DNA of 64,000 bases from Hippophae tibetana (GCA_037013495.1 CM072803.1:16327501-16391500); one strand, 5' to 3'; counted from the first letter of the stretch, positions 35,976 through 49,621 are shown. The notes: generated by a model not told the origin, from the letters alone. Program-made: numbers and translations.

Positions 35976-37200
35976 AAAATACAAAGGACTTCAAGACTTA
36001 AAAATTTAATTTAGTTAATTTATTTTCTAAATTACATTTAAATAGATAAATTATATTTAGAGTAAAAGATAATTGATTATATGTATTAAATATCTTTTAG
36101 TTGAGGAAATAAAAGACTCTTAAATTAATTAATTACATGTGAGTTTAAAATTTATAAATTCTCTTTTGGTGGAAATTTAAAAAATAAAAAATCAAAATAC
36201 TCATGATCATCTATTATTAAGAAATTAAAAGAGAAAACTATAAGTCTCTTAAAATGATTTAAATTTAAATTTATTTTCTAAATTATATTAGGGTAAAAAT
36301 AATTGATTATATGTATTAATAATAATCTTTTAGTGGAGGAATAAAATGAGAAAAATCAAAAGGCTCATAAAATATTTGATTTTTTTTATAGAATATTTGA
36401 TTCTATATGAAATAGTTAATGAAGTTGATAAATAAAAGGAAAATCAAAAGATTGATTAATATCATAATAATCTCCTATTATTAAGGAATTAATAGAAAAA
36501 AATCAAAATTCTACAAAATATTTTCTAAATTAGTTAAAAAAGATCTAAGATAAGTATCAATATATTTTCTCATATAACATAATCTAGCTATAATTTAATT
36601 TTGGATTATTTATTCCTAAATTATATTTAGTGTAAAAAATACTTGATTATATATAATACTTATCTTTTAATGGGGGAATTAAAATAAAAAAACCAAAAAA
36701 ATTTAAAATAATTGATTATACGTGAGTTTAAAATTTATAAATTCTCTCTTAGTGAAAATTTAAAAGAAAAAAAAACTTATGATCATTAAAATAATTATCT
36801 ATTATTGCAGAATTAAAAGAGAAAAACAAAAGTCTACTAAATATTTTTAATTTTTAATTTTTTTACTAAATCATATTTAATCTAAAACTAATTAGTTATA
36901 TGTATTAACAATGATCTTTTATTGAAAAATTAAAAGGGAAGCTAAAAGACTCTTAAAATATTTATTTATTTAATTGAATATTTAATTCTATGTGAAAGAG
37001 TTAATAAAATCGAAAATTATAGAGAAAATTAAGAGACCTATGAATATTATAATAATTTTTTATTATTACAGAATTAAAGATGAAACTAATTTTTTTTCCT
37101 TAATATATGTTAAATTAGTATAATTTAAAAAATTACAATCCATAAAATGTGATTAAAAAAATTATAAAAAAGAAATTATCTTTTCATTTGCTTCTATCAT
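35976..37200. repeat. Decayed, AT-rich tandem-like repeats
   Basis: Related words recur: TTGATTATATGTATTAA followed by TCTTTTAGT-like sequence at about 36,070, 36,303, 36,640 and 36,893, and GAGTTTAAAATTTATAAATT at about 36,131 and 36,723 (roughly 590 bases apart). This suggests a higher-order tandem array of units a few hundred bases long that has diverged a great deal. No coding sequence is seen. Confidence 0.55.
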
Positions 37201-40200
37201 TTTATAATGTTTTTAATATTTTGTGGATTTTAATATTTTCTATATTTTCTTCTCGCAATTTTGAATATAATATATCGAGGTATTAATAAATAACTTGCAC
37301 ACAAGCAAAAATATATCAAAGTAATTATCACTTTTATGTTTATTTTGAAATGTATTATTTAGTCATACATCTAAATATATATAATCATTTTTATAAATGT
37401 AAAATTTAAATGTTTTGAGTGATAAATGAAACTTTATTTAATTAATAAATTTTAAAATTGTAAAAATTTCAAAAATTATTGAATATCGTTGTTATTGTTT
37501 ATGGTTCTATATGTCTTAGTATGAGATTAATTATTATACATATTGTTATTCTATCTTATTTTTAACTTATCACTTTCATTTTGATTTTAGATTTTTTGAT
37601 TTATGCATTTTGAGTTTTTAAGTAAGTAATGTCACAAAATTGAGAGAAGAAAAATCTCATAATTTTAAGACACACTAAAAGTCTAAATGATTATCTATTA
37701 AAATTTATGTATTTTTAAATTAAATTTTTATGTCACTTAAATTAATTATACTAATAAATAATTGTAATATTTTAAGCTAAATTTCTTCATGTGAAATGTA
37801 TATTTTATTGGTTGTTGTTTTTATAACATGTTTTATTGGTCAGTTAATATATATGAATAGGGGTAACAGTAATATATTAATAAAAAAGTAGCCATTAATC
37901 AAATTATTTTGTAGCATTAAAGTTATGACTAACATTTGACAATTAAACGTTCTGGTAAGATAAGATGGCTCCAACTGTGAGTTACTGAGTATTATACTAC
38001 AAAATTAACACAAGTACTGCTTGGCCTTTCTCTTCTTCTTCTTCTTCTTCTCTCTCTCTTTGTTTTTTTATGTGGTCGGTAAGTACTGCTTGGCCTTTCG
38101 ACATCATCCAATTCTGAGTAAAAATGACTTTACTGGCAGCATAAGATTACAAATATTGACGATTATGTTTTGTCTTTTTTTTGTTTTTTGTTTTTGTTTT
38201 TGTTTAAAGAGAAATTGTCTAGGAAAAACAGATAATCACATAAAAAAAATTAGGAAATTACTTAAAATAGTATTTATAAAACTCAAAATAATAAAAATTA
38301 TAATGTTATATTAAATTAAGAAGAGTGTGAATTAATATTAAGAAGTGATATTTTTATTTTTATATATTTTATGTGGTTTAGTTTTGTTGTTTTTTTCAAA
38401 AAATTAATACAGCATTAAATATGATAGTTTAAAATGTAACACTTATATTTAACCTAACACATAAAAAATAACTTAAAAAAATAAAAATATAATTTTTGAA
38501 ACTTATAACTATAAAAATAATATATTTTATGTTTATTTCATACATTTTTACTATTAAAAGTAACTCTATTATATTATTTTACTTTAAACGTCATTTAAAT
38601 TAAATCACGGTTATATGGACTTATTAATGTTAAATGTTATTAAATTGAATCTCATTTAATATTATCGGTGTGTTATTATTATTATAAGTTTTAAGGTTTG
38701 TAATTTTTCAAATAATTTTAAATTTTTTTAATAACTATCTATTTATTTATTATTTACTATAGTTGTGAATAAAAATAAACCTTAAAAAAATAAAACAAAA
38801 TAATCTATTATGATTAAATATTTTTGTTTCTTGTCGTGCTGCATTTGTTTTCCCATCTCCTTGCACGGTTGTGCAACCAAGTTCACTAAGACATTCTTAC
38901 CCGGAAAAAAGAAAGAAAAAGAAAGTAAATTAAGGTGTTTAACATAATTACATGAATGTATAAAAAGTCTTTTTCAAAATTTGTTGAGAAAATAAGAGAT
39001 TTAATTCATTTAAACCTCATAACAACAAAAAGTAAAGCATCAAATATTTAATCTATACCACTCTCAATTCAAGGAACTTGGTGTTATTTTATTGTTATGA
39101 ATTTTAGAGTGTTATTTGACAATATTAACAAGTTCAGACGTGCGAATCCATTGAAGACATGAATGAGAGAGACGAAATGCTGATTACTGAATACTGAATA
39201 CTGAATACAGGTACAGAGTTTCTTACAAAGCGCCAAATAAAAAATAGAACAGAGTAACTTTGCCTTGTCAGATTGGCATAGAAAGAAAGAATCTATGTGA
39301 ACAAGGGCAAAATCAGGGAAAATGCTATAAATAAATTAATACTCACAGAATAATTTGAATTAGTATTATTTTATGATATGCCACTGTATATAATTAACTT
39401 ATCTGAGAAAGGGGTTAAAAATTGGGGAAATCATCACTTAGAATTTTAGGTGATTTTTCATTAAAAAATGATAAATAATTAAAATATTAATTTTTTTCGA
39501 TTTAATATTGGACATTATTTTTTTATTATCTATTTTTATCTTTTATGCTTATTATATCGATTATAATAACTGATATCTTATACTAATAAAAATAATATCT
39601 TTATTAAAATATCAATTAATATTTTTCACTATTTTTTTCCCAATATAGTATCACAAACTTGTAAAAATAACTATCCAATTTCTACCAACCTATCTGTTTC
39701 TAGCAGCTAGTAGGCTTAAGCTTTTTATGTCATATCTACATCATGAAATTAATGTAATTCAAATTAACTTTATATATTTTATCAGCCTTGGTGATTTCTT
39801 AAAAAAAGCAAAAATAAAATAAAATCGATTGAATATTATGATTCAGGTCGGCCCAAAGGTTGAGATCATTACAAAGACTATACATAACGTAGTTATTTAA
39901 TTAAAAATTAAATTTGATCATTCAAGGTATACTTATGAATATTATATTATATCACTAAGAGTATAATAATATTTAATTAAAAGAAGTACGTATAATAATG
40001 TTAGTTTTAATCACTTAACTCCATGAATTTTATATTTTATTAAAACTCATGATTAAGAACAAAAACTTTTCTTACTTACGCAAGTAATTGTAGAAATTGC
40101 TGATGAGTATAAGATTATAAAAAAAAATTATTACCACCAAAAGAGAGTATTTTTACAAATAGCTAAAAGTTTTTTAGTGAGATTAAGGATTCAAGTTCTT

Positions 40201-41056
40201 TAACTTGGGAAAACAAATTTGATGTTTGTTAAGAATAATATCCTAGGTTGATTAAATACAATACTATATTATAGTTTATAAAATTTATTAGTGTCTTCAT
40301 CTATTATACTATTAAAATAGTGATCTTTGATCTCAAAAATTTAGCCACGGTTTTTAAAAAATTGATGTCAGAGGGTTTTGGCCACTGTATTCTATAGTGT
40401 ATACATATAGTTTCAGTTTTTATCAGTAACCGTGATCATAAATTATATTACAAAAATTATTTAAATATAAATAAATTTATATAATCACGATTATTAAATA
40501 ACGGTAATCTAATTAAAATAATAGAGTTGTCATTGTTTTTAAAACATGAAATCAAATAATATATTATGTGGTTATTCATTTAAAAAATACAATAATTACT
40601 TTAAACTATTTTGATTTCTTGATTAATTTAATTTTATGTATTTTTCTCTATTACACCACACACCAAATTTCTCTATCATTTTTTCCTTTTTCCTATCTTT
40701 TTCATCTTTCTCCCTCTTTTTTTTTCTTTTTTCCTTTTCTCCTTCTCGCTCTCTCACTGAATATCATTTTAGGGTTTTCGTGTTGGATTCAGAGTTCACC
40801 CTTTCTGTCGCTCTATGTGTCTCACCGTCCTTATCTATGTTGTCTCATCTATGTTATTAAGATTGGAAAGTTTTGGGCTCTAGCCCATATTATATCCACC
40901 ATCTTATTTGACATAGGTATTTATCAAATCTAATAATTTTTTATTAAGTTGATCTAATGTTTAATTCTATTTTTGTAAAATGGACATATTTGTTTATGCC
41001 TTTGTCATTCTTTCAATAAAGGCAATGATCAACTGAGTTTTGGAATCTTTTGTTGT
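37201..41056. other. AT-rich intergenic DNA with simple repeats
   Basis: No gene is supported. It contains a CTT/CT microsatellite at about 38,030-38,060 between two exact 19-base copies of AAGTACTGCTTGGCCTTTC (38,012-38,030 and 38,081-38,099). Three tandem TACTGAA units lie near 39,185-39,206. A strongly pyrimidine-rich stretch at about 40,640-40,760, followed by mixed-composition DNA to 40,930, gives open frames by composition alone. Confidence 0.5.
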
Positions 41057-41338
41057 TACAAGGATAACAAGTCATGACAATAGGGATACGAGAGTGGAGT
41101 TGTTACAAAATTTGCACGAATACATTTACCTTCAGTCAAGTATATGGAATATGCTATTCAAGTTGAAATCTATACCCTTTCAAAGGCAAACAATTTGCTC
41201 TTTAATGTAGATGGTGCAATTGGGTCCTTTTTTTTTGGACATGCTTACTGGTAGTAGAATGTTCACCAAACAAGAAATCGATGAGATTGGCTATCTTAAT
41301 TTCATTTTTATGTTGGCCCGTTCCATTGGTCTAATTGG
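41057..41338 (+). pseudogene. ACLB: Fragment of ATP-citrate lyase subunit B
   Basis: Translation in shifting frames gives segments that match plant ACLB near its C-terminus: DNRDTRVELLQ, then VKYMEYAIQVEIYTLSKAN, NNLLFNVDGAIGS, MFTKQEIDEI and LARSIGLIG. In plants ACLB is the citrate-synthase-like subunit of cytosolic ATP-citrate lyase, which makes acetyl-CoA. Only about 95 of some 600 residues are represented. At least two frameshifts are visible, one after ELLQ and one at an expanded T run following the GAIGS region, and a short in-frame deletion follows QEIDEI. The match stops at ATTGG|GTGAGT, a good splice-donor form. That suggests a copy of genomic DNA with its exon edge rather than a processed cDNA. 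No further exon is seen downstream. Non-functional. Confidence 0.85.
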
Positions 41339-43399
41339 GTGAGTTGGATAATACTTAATTTCTATTATCCAAATATTTATGGATTATGTTTTGTAAGGAC
41401 TATGAGTATTAGCTATTTTTGTGGACAAAATATTTACTTGTAAAGTTGTTTTTAGGCCTGTTATCAAGTTTATTAAGAAAAGTTGAACAAATGTTTGAGT
41501 TTCAGATAATTATATTTCAGATATATCCTTAATAACTACGACACATATGATTGCATTAATAAATTTAATAGCATATGTTCATAAATCTGAAATTATTTTT
41601 GGTGCTAAAATATTTATTTAAACTTAAATCAATTTATAAAATTATTTTTTAGATGTGTTTTAAAAAATATTTTTTATAATATTAAGTTTTTTATGGGCTT
41701 TGAAAAATTAAACCTAAAATATATTTTAACTCTAATACTACTAGGTCATTATTATTATCTATCTATATATATATAGATATATTAGGATTGAGTTAATTAT
41801 GGTGGTGAAAAATAAAAAAGCTGCAAAAAAAAAAAAAGAATTGATATATTAGGGTTATATTAATCGAGTTTAATCACTTGATAGAAAAATAATAATATTT
41901 AAAAAAAAATCATTATATTAATATAATTTGTCTTAATTGGCTCTTTTTATAAAGTTAAGTAACTCAATAATATAGTTTTTAATTTAAAGAACTAAGCTAT
42001 ATAAATAACCTAATCTAAATAACTTCTATGATATTTTTCTCTTATATAATGTGTGATAAATTTTTAATATTTAATTTTTCTTATAAGAGTATGTCAAATC
42101 ATCATGTTTTTTTAATGTTAACTATATTAATTTTCTTAAAATATATGTGAGATAAAATAAGTATTTATTGTTAGAATATATATATATATATATATATAAA
42201 GGTTATTTTTAACAAAATTCAAAGGATAAGCAAAATTTCTAAGTTTTTGCTTATGAAATTACTTTATGTCAATTTATACAATAGACAATATATATAGTTT
42301 TATATTTCCATAGCTAAATGAAAAACCATACAACTAGGGCATAAAAATGAACATACGTGGAAAACATGCATATGTTTATGGCATGCATAAGTCAATTAGT
42401 ATAAATTATTATTATTATATATATATATATATATATAAAAGTGGACAATTATGGTAATTAATATTATTATCGAGAAACAATTAACCTTATAAGTTAAACA
42501 CTAGCTAAAAATAATTATGGTAGATTGTTTTTAGACAAAATAATATTTAATATGGTTTAAATATATAATTTGATTCAGTAAAATATACTCGTACATTTAT
42601 CATATCATAAGATAAATCATTAATTATTGTACAATTAGTGGTATAATGGCCAATTAAGATAAGATTTATTATCATATTAAAAAAAGGGGTAGATGTTCAA
42701 TTAGATACTAATATTATTTGAAAATTTTAAATTTATTATTTTTAATATATTTTTGTTTTAATTAATTATTTTTGTTATTAAAATGTCTTTCAATAAAATA
42801 TTTTAACTAAATTGACTGATTTGATGGAAATATTTAAGTAACATACATAAAAATAATCAATTGAAATAAAAAATATCAAAAGTAATAAATTGAAAATTTT
42901 GACTTAAGATAAATGCTTAAATGAATGTTTTCTTTTAAAAAATTATAAAATTTAAGAGAAATTTTTAAATCGTGAACCATGATGACAATCTAGTTGGCCT
43001 GGCCTTAGCCATTGGGTCGACATTTTTATGATTTGTACTTGATATTTATGTACAAATTCTATTTATATAAATTTTTGGATTAATTGAATATATTTAATAT
43101 AGATACAGTTAATTATTATAATTTATTACATTATTATATCTCAACAATTGAGATTAAAAAAATAAATTTATATCTTCTATCTCTTATAAATCTCCATATA
43201 TATTGGTTAAATTGTGTCACAAAATATAGTAATTAATATTGTCCCTATTTAAAAACTCTATCAAACGATCCCACATTTTCAAAGTGTGATGTACATGAGA
43301 GTCTATAAGTACCATCGTATCTCTAAAAATCAACTAATTTTTTAGAATGTGTGTGAATTTTACTTATCATTGCTATCTTTCCTTGTTTTGTTTATTAAA
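41339..43399. other. AT-rich DNA with AT microsatellites and a TE scrap
   Basis: The piece at about 41,500-41,620 matches the reverse complement of 56,760-56,900 (shared ATAACTACGACACATA and AAATTATTTTTRGTGCTAAAATAT), so it is a scrap of the same repeat. (TA)n runs lie at about 42,176-42,200 and 42,415-42,437. No genes are seen. Confidence 0.6.
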
Positions 43400-45537
43400 A
43401 AATGAAAATAATAATAACTCTATCTTTCCTTACTTATCATTAGCTATGTAACTACTAACAACCTTTCATTACATTCTGCTAACACACTTAGCCATCTCTT
43501 AAGCTCAAGTTATAGGATCTTAGTCCTTATTTCTTGAAAGTTATGTTGGTAATGCCATGGTCATAGTACTAGCTACTTTCTCCTTTGTAGTATTATATTC
43601 AAAATTAAAACTCCCCTAGTTATCTTCTCACATATGAAGTAAAATTCAATTAACATGTTTTGTTCTTACATGTAACATATGATTCTTAGTCAAGTATCCT
43701 GCACTAACATTGTCAAAATAAATTGTGGGTGTTTTAGGCAAGTTAAAATTTAGTTATATTAACAACCTCTTGATCCATAGCATTTCATATACAATATTAG
43801 AAAAATAAAAACTCACATTCAGTTGAAGATCTCGAAATGACATTCTTCTCTCTTAAAGACAATAGCCTAATGTGCTTCTTTTATCATCACTACAAGTAGC
43901 CTAATCTGCATCAGTGCAAGCACTTAAATTAAGTGAATCTATCCTGTGAAACATTAAGCCATAGTGTGAAGTACCCTTTAAGTAACGTAGAGCTTTTTTT
44001 TATTGCTAACTACTGAGCCTGTTTTCGATAATGAATGAAATTACATAGTTTGTTTGCTAAAAATCTATGTTAAGTCTTTTCTAGGTATAATATTGTAATG
44101 CTACAATAACCATTCTATACTTTGTTGGATTATCCAATGATTCATGCCCATTTATTTTGGACATAGTCTTTCAAGAGACTAATGGTGTTAGGACTGTCTT
44201 AGTTTCATTTAATTTCACTTTGTCTAAAAAATTCTCTATATACTTGCGTTGATTGAGATGAAGTCCATCATGCACCTTAGTCACCTCAAGATCCAAAAGG
44301 TAATTCAACTCACTTTTTAAGTGTAAATTCAGTATCCAATCTAGTTATCACTGATAGAATTAGAACAGTATTATTACCAACAAGTGGTATATCATCCACA
44401 TTAATGAGGATGATTATTACATCCTTTTCAATATGAAACACCATAATGGAAGTATCTAAATTAGAGTATTGAAAATCCCAACCAATCAAGCAATGACTCA
44501 GTTTCAAGAACCAAGCCATAAGAGCTTTCTTAAGCCCATAAAGGCCTTCTTTAACTTGCGAACATAGTTGAGAAATTTTGAACTCTCAAACTCCTCAGGT
44601 TGCCTCACATGGGCTTCCTCTTTAAGGTTACTATTAAGAAAGGAACTGTTTATATCAATTTACTTCCTTGGCCAATCAAAGGTAGCAGAAATTATAAGCA
44701 CAATACCAATTGTTGTTGGCTTGATTATGGGATTAAAAGTATCAATATAGTAAAAACCCTAAGTTTAATGGTACCTCTTGGTCACAATACATGATTTTTA
44801 CTTGTCCAAACTTGTATCAAATAATAGCTTTGTCCTAAACGACCCATTTTTTTCCGATAAATTGATTTCAGCAGGTGGGGGAACTAGTTCCTAAGTATTG
44901 TTTCGAACCAAAGCCTCAAGCTCCTATCTCATGGGTTCAACTCACTTAGGATGTTGAAGTGCTTTTGATATTGAGCTAGGTTCAGCAAATATAATAGTGG
45001 TAATTAACAAGCACTATAGGTTTATAGACATCCTAGTAATCATGGTATATGTATTGGTACACTCAATAGGTTTATAAATTAAAGAATGTGCAAGAGGTAA
45101 GTAAACTAGTGGTGACGACACTACTACAAAAATGGGTTTTAAAGTCAGTTCGTTGAATCGACTTTAAATTGAATGACTTAAAATATAAATTCGGTTCACG
45201 CGATGAACCAACTTTACGTGTGAAGTCGGTTCACGTGATCAACTGACTTTACATGTAATGATTTTTTTTAATTCTCAATTTTTCACTCCACCCTATATTC
45301 AATATATATAGCATAAAAAAACCAAAATATAAATAATAATGCAAATAATTAAAAATTTAAATATAATTAATTACTTGATAATTAAATTTATTACAAAACA
45401 AATAATGTATATATAATACACACATATATATATATAGTTAACTTAAATTATAAATAAAATAATATCGTCAAAGTATAATTGGATTGTGCGAGCAAGCTTG
45501 GTTGGTTTAGAATCACCAGCATTGTGACAAGAAAACT

Positions 45538-46210
45538 GGACAAAAAACAGCTAATCCATATAACAATTCATTCCCCTACATACATGAGCACGTAAACATC
45601 CATCAAAAAAGCAATCTAAACTTTAGAGATATACGAATGGAGAAATTAAATCATTATAAATATTACCATATAAAAAAGATTACCATAGCGACATCCGAGT
45701 GATATAACCCTTCGAACTCATATTAGCACTTTATTAATCATTTTTCTATAAATATGAAGTTATTTGGAATCTCTGTTGGTATTTTTAATGCTATAATGAG
45801 CTCTAAATATAAAATCAAGTGTAACTCCAATTTGTTATTTGGCTTGTATGAGTTTTGGTGCCCTTAAACATATGGAACAATTTTGTAATACGTTCATGGG
45901 CACCAAAACTCATACAAGCCAAGTAATAAAATAGGAGTTACACCTGACTTCATATTAGAGCTCATTATAGAATTAAAAATAACAGTAGAGGTTTCATATA
46001 ACTTCATATTTATAGACAAATAATTAATAAAGTGCTACCATGATGTTGTCATAAGGAAAGTAGGTAAGAGAGACGAGATGAAGTTTGGGCCAAAAATAGG
46101 TCCATAAAACAATACATTCCCCTAAATACATGAGCACATAACCATCCATCAAACAAGGGACTTCAGACACAGGAATAGAGAAATTAAATCATTAAAAAAA
46201 TTACCGTTAT
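45538..46210. repeat. Palindrome with 139-bp arms between direct repeats, in the CACTA
   Basis: Left arm 45,725-45,863 and right arm 45,898-46,036 are reverse complements with scattered differences. They share AGCACTTTATTAAT, CTATAATGAGCTCTAA and a perfect GGCTTGTATGAGTTTTGGTG. The loop is 34 bases. Outside the arms a direct repeat of roughly 100-150 bases occurs at about 45,538-45,690 and 46,088-46,210 (shared CATTCCCCTA, ACATGAGCAC, CCATCCATCAAA). The order is therefore direct repeat, arm, loop, arm, direct repeat. Function is unknown. It lies beyond the 3' end of the second CACTA gene. Confidence 0.9.
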
Positions 46211-46430
46211 GTTCTACCCAAAGAACTATATGTATTTAATTTGAACCATTTGTTCTACTCATTTCTCTCGTAAATTATCAAAAATTTGCTAGTCGTATCC
46301 CATCTTGTTCCAACCAAAGAACTACATATATTTAAAATCAAAATAAGAATGTAATTTCATGTATTTACTAAAAATAACTCAAATATGTTAAAAATATTTC
46401 TGTATATGGGTAAAAGATATTACCACATCA

Positions 46431-49400
46431 TCAAAGTATAAACTTCATGACATAATAACCACACATGACTCCATTATTTTGTTGTGTAACCTACAAAAAA
46501 CAAGTGTACATGATTTTACATATTTGAATATCTTTATTATTCAATTGTAAAATTAATAAAATTATTAATATTTACTTGTACATACCATAACTTTTGTTCA
46601 TATAAGCTTATGAGATTTTGTAAGGGCAATGCCCCTAAACTTGTTCTACAACTTCCATGCCCTATCGAGGTTTAAAATAGTTATTTTTTTATTAAATATT
46701 ACAAAATATAATAGAAGAAACCAATAGCTAGCTATAACTCTTACATTTCAACAACTGCTTTTGTATCTTTACTCAGTTCTATAGAAGCTGAGTCACAGTA
46801 CCAAACATGATTATTGAACAGATTAATGATTACCAACATCCAATGATCTTGGCCTTGTTCAAACCTTAGTGACCAAGGGATTATCAACTTTTGATTTCTG
46901 TTAAGCGTTAATATCCTATCACATAATTGTTTAGCTCTGATGCTAACATCCTTCTCTTGATATTGATTGACATATGAATAATCATATAACATTGATAAAT
47001 ATGATGAGTAATTATGTTGAAGTCAATAATAACACACCCTATATAAAAGATATATATATAAGTAATTAGATAATATAAATATAATTATATATATTCTACA
47101 TAAATGAAAGAAAATTAAATAGATTGAGGACTTACTTTGTCCACACTTGAATTATACTTAAATAGATCATTTGATATTCAAATAGTTGCAATATGCACTC
47201 GATCGATATATAAATTTGGCCAAGGTATACATTAAAAATTTCTATAGGAAGTGGCACAGTCCATCCATCATTTATGCTAGATTCCCTTGTAACAATAGTC
47301 ATCAAAGCGCGAATATTTCTGCTGAGTTTAAAACATAATCATAACTATACTTTTTCCAAGGCTTCTTTTTGAATGACTTGGTGCACGATGATTGGCCACT
47401 AGATATAGATTTAGCATGAGAAACTTGCTTCATCTATCTTAAATGTGCCACATTTAAGATTTCTGGTATAATAGACTAAAAAAAAGTATTATGTATGTTA
47501 GTAACAATAAAAGATATAATAAAATAATAGTAGTAAACAAGTGTTATCTTTTAAATTAAAAAATAGTACCACGTCAAAATTTAGAACAACTTGAATCGAC
47601 AATCAAGCCACATACTGTCCAACTACCTTTTGGACCGTGGTAGCATCAAAAGGCACAAGTAGTGGACAATCATGAAGCAATGATTGATTAATTACTATTC
47701 TCCAATGATTAGACAAATATTGATTATGAATCATCCCATCATCGCTCAATTGTTGTACCATTCCAATAGAAACAAAGTCTGTTGACGAAGGATGTTTCAA
47801 TAAACATTTTATATTCTATAAAAAATATAAGTGTTATATATAAAAAATAAAATATATAATAAGAAATAAAAATAATAGATTATATACACCAGAAATTAAA
47901 ATCTTACCACATATGATTCATCAAATAAAGGAGGACTCCCATGTGGGGTAGCTATTGGATGTATATTCTCACCAAAACATTCATCGTGGTTTGATTGATG
48001 GTAAGAATGCATAGATTGCATTGGATAAAATGAACCACTACTTGATTGCATATGCATTCCTGGCATATATGGAGGACCAATAGTATGACTATATCCCATA
48101 CTGGATATAGTTTGAGCGCAATGAGATTGTGTGGGTGGAATGCCTGGCATGGATGGTGGCATACCTGGCATGGATGGTTGCATGCTTGGCCAATATGGCA
48201 TGCCCTAGTTGTAGAATGATGTCGTGCTTGACATGTGTTGTGATTGATATTCTTTTATAGTGGAAATATCACTTAACATTAAGGCCTTAAAGAAGTTGAG
48301 TTCTTCTTCAATTTTAGTATACTTCTCCTTATTGATCGTCTGAGGCTTTTGTTTTGGAATGTTAAAATACTCCATATAACCATCATATTGGCTACCTCCC
48401 CTAACACGACTATGATGGTTGCATCTGAATGCATGATATAGAGCATCTCTCTCGAGCTCTTCGATTATTTCACCCCTGGATATTTGTTCTTGAACAGCTC
48501 TCTACAAATAATAAAGCACACAAACATATCATGCATTATTACATCAATTATTAAAAATCATTAAAACTTTGTATCAACCAAAATTACTAACCAACTTATT
48601 TAATTGTTCTTCTTCTCGCTTAATCATCGATCTTGATTTTTTTGTTTTGGGAGTCTTTGTTTCTACGTATAATTTAGTTCGGGTAACCGGTCTACCCAAT
48701 TCAGTTTCATACATAAATTATGAAAAAATTATTAACCATGACATGAAATTAAATCGAGGAAAATAAATATAAAAATATTTATAAATTAACACAAATTAAT
48801 AATATCATTCTACATCTAACTTCAGGATCTGAAGATCTCCCAGTACGGTTAGGAAGAATGTTATGCATTTGTATATTCTGATGTTCTTCCCTAATAATTT
48901 GAAATGTATTCGTACGTCTATAATCCATGAAGTCTTTCCAAACTTGAGGTGTAATCTAGGGGTTTCCTTCAAGGATTTTGTAGAGCTCTACCTCATCAAG
49001 TGGTTCCAAATATGGAAACACATAATTTCTTGCCAATCTGGAAGTCTTGTATTCCTTCCACGCCTTATTTGCAATCTTATAACACTTGTTCTTCCAATTT
49101 TCATCGACTTTGTAACGATTCTGTAAAAACACACTATAAAAGATTAGATATAATACAAAAAATATATAATATATATAATTGATTATAAAATATAAGAGAC
49201 TTACACAAATGGTTATCCATATTTTGAACTTTTCTGCATCGTCAACCTGAGACCAATCATTTATATTGATTGGTATACTGAACTTCACAAGTCTACCAAT
49301 AGAGGATTTCAATTGTTGGTCATTTTCCCCTATTGGATTACCAGTAGCATTAAATAGTACATGTACTCTATCATCTGGGTTAAGTGGAACATCGGGTATA

Positions 49401-49474
49401 TTCGCCCAACCCTTTCTTTTTAAATGCCCCAATAGATCATTTGGATCTACAAGCTCTATTACCCAAGAATCCAT
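46431..49474 (-). pseudogene. Second CACTA gene, ending in a Ulp1-type (C48) peptidase domain
   Basis: Pieces of a spliced gene on the minus strand. The first part starts at ATG 49,474 (MDSWVIELVDPNDL) and runs to an apparent donor TGT|GTAAGT near 49,199. The next exon begins after TTTTTACAG near 49,121 (NRYKVDENWKNKC). It continues to about 48,956 and resembles the plant Ptta/En-Spm transposase family. A Met/Pro-rich region follows (48,201-47,896, with MPGMPPSMPG repeats), then a Lys/Ser-rich part near 47,400. The C-terminal exons carry Ulp1 features: the His in QDHWMLVIIN and the Asp in WYCDS (46,992-46,741), and the Gln and Cys in QQNNGVMCGYYVMKF (about 46,490-46,434). Ulp1 enzymes cleave SUMO. 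All catalytic positions appear present, but in-frame stops between pieces may or may not be introns, so integrity is unsure. Its role in transposition is unknown. Confidence 0.65.
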
Positions 49475-49621
49475 GAAATATATGCAAACAATGAAGAAAT
49501 ATAAATTAATTAACAATTGTAGGAACATACATATAAATATAAGAGTTATTACAACAATATAGAACATACGTTATGTTTAATTAGGTTATTGATCGTATAT
49601 ATATATTCCTTCACAATCACT

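Noticed and set aside
38021-38314. 97-codon open frame starting at the CTT microsatellite
   Set aside because: Composition-driven poly-Phe/Leu translation of simple repeat followed by AT-rich DNA.
40568-40933. 121-codon open frame rich in Ser, Phe and Leu
   Set aside because: It arises from a pyrimidine-rich tract. No domain, no splice context and no similarity to the nearby ACLB fragment.
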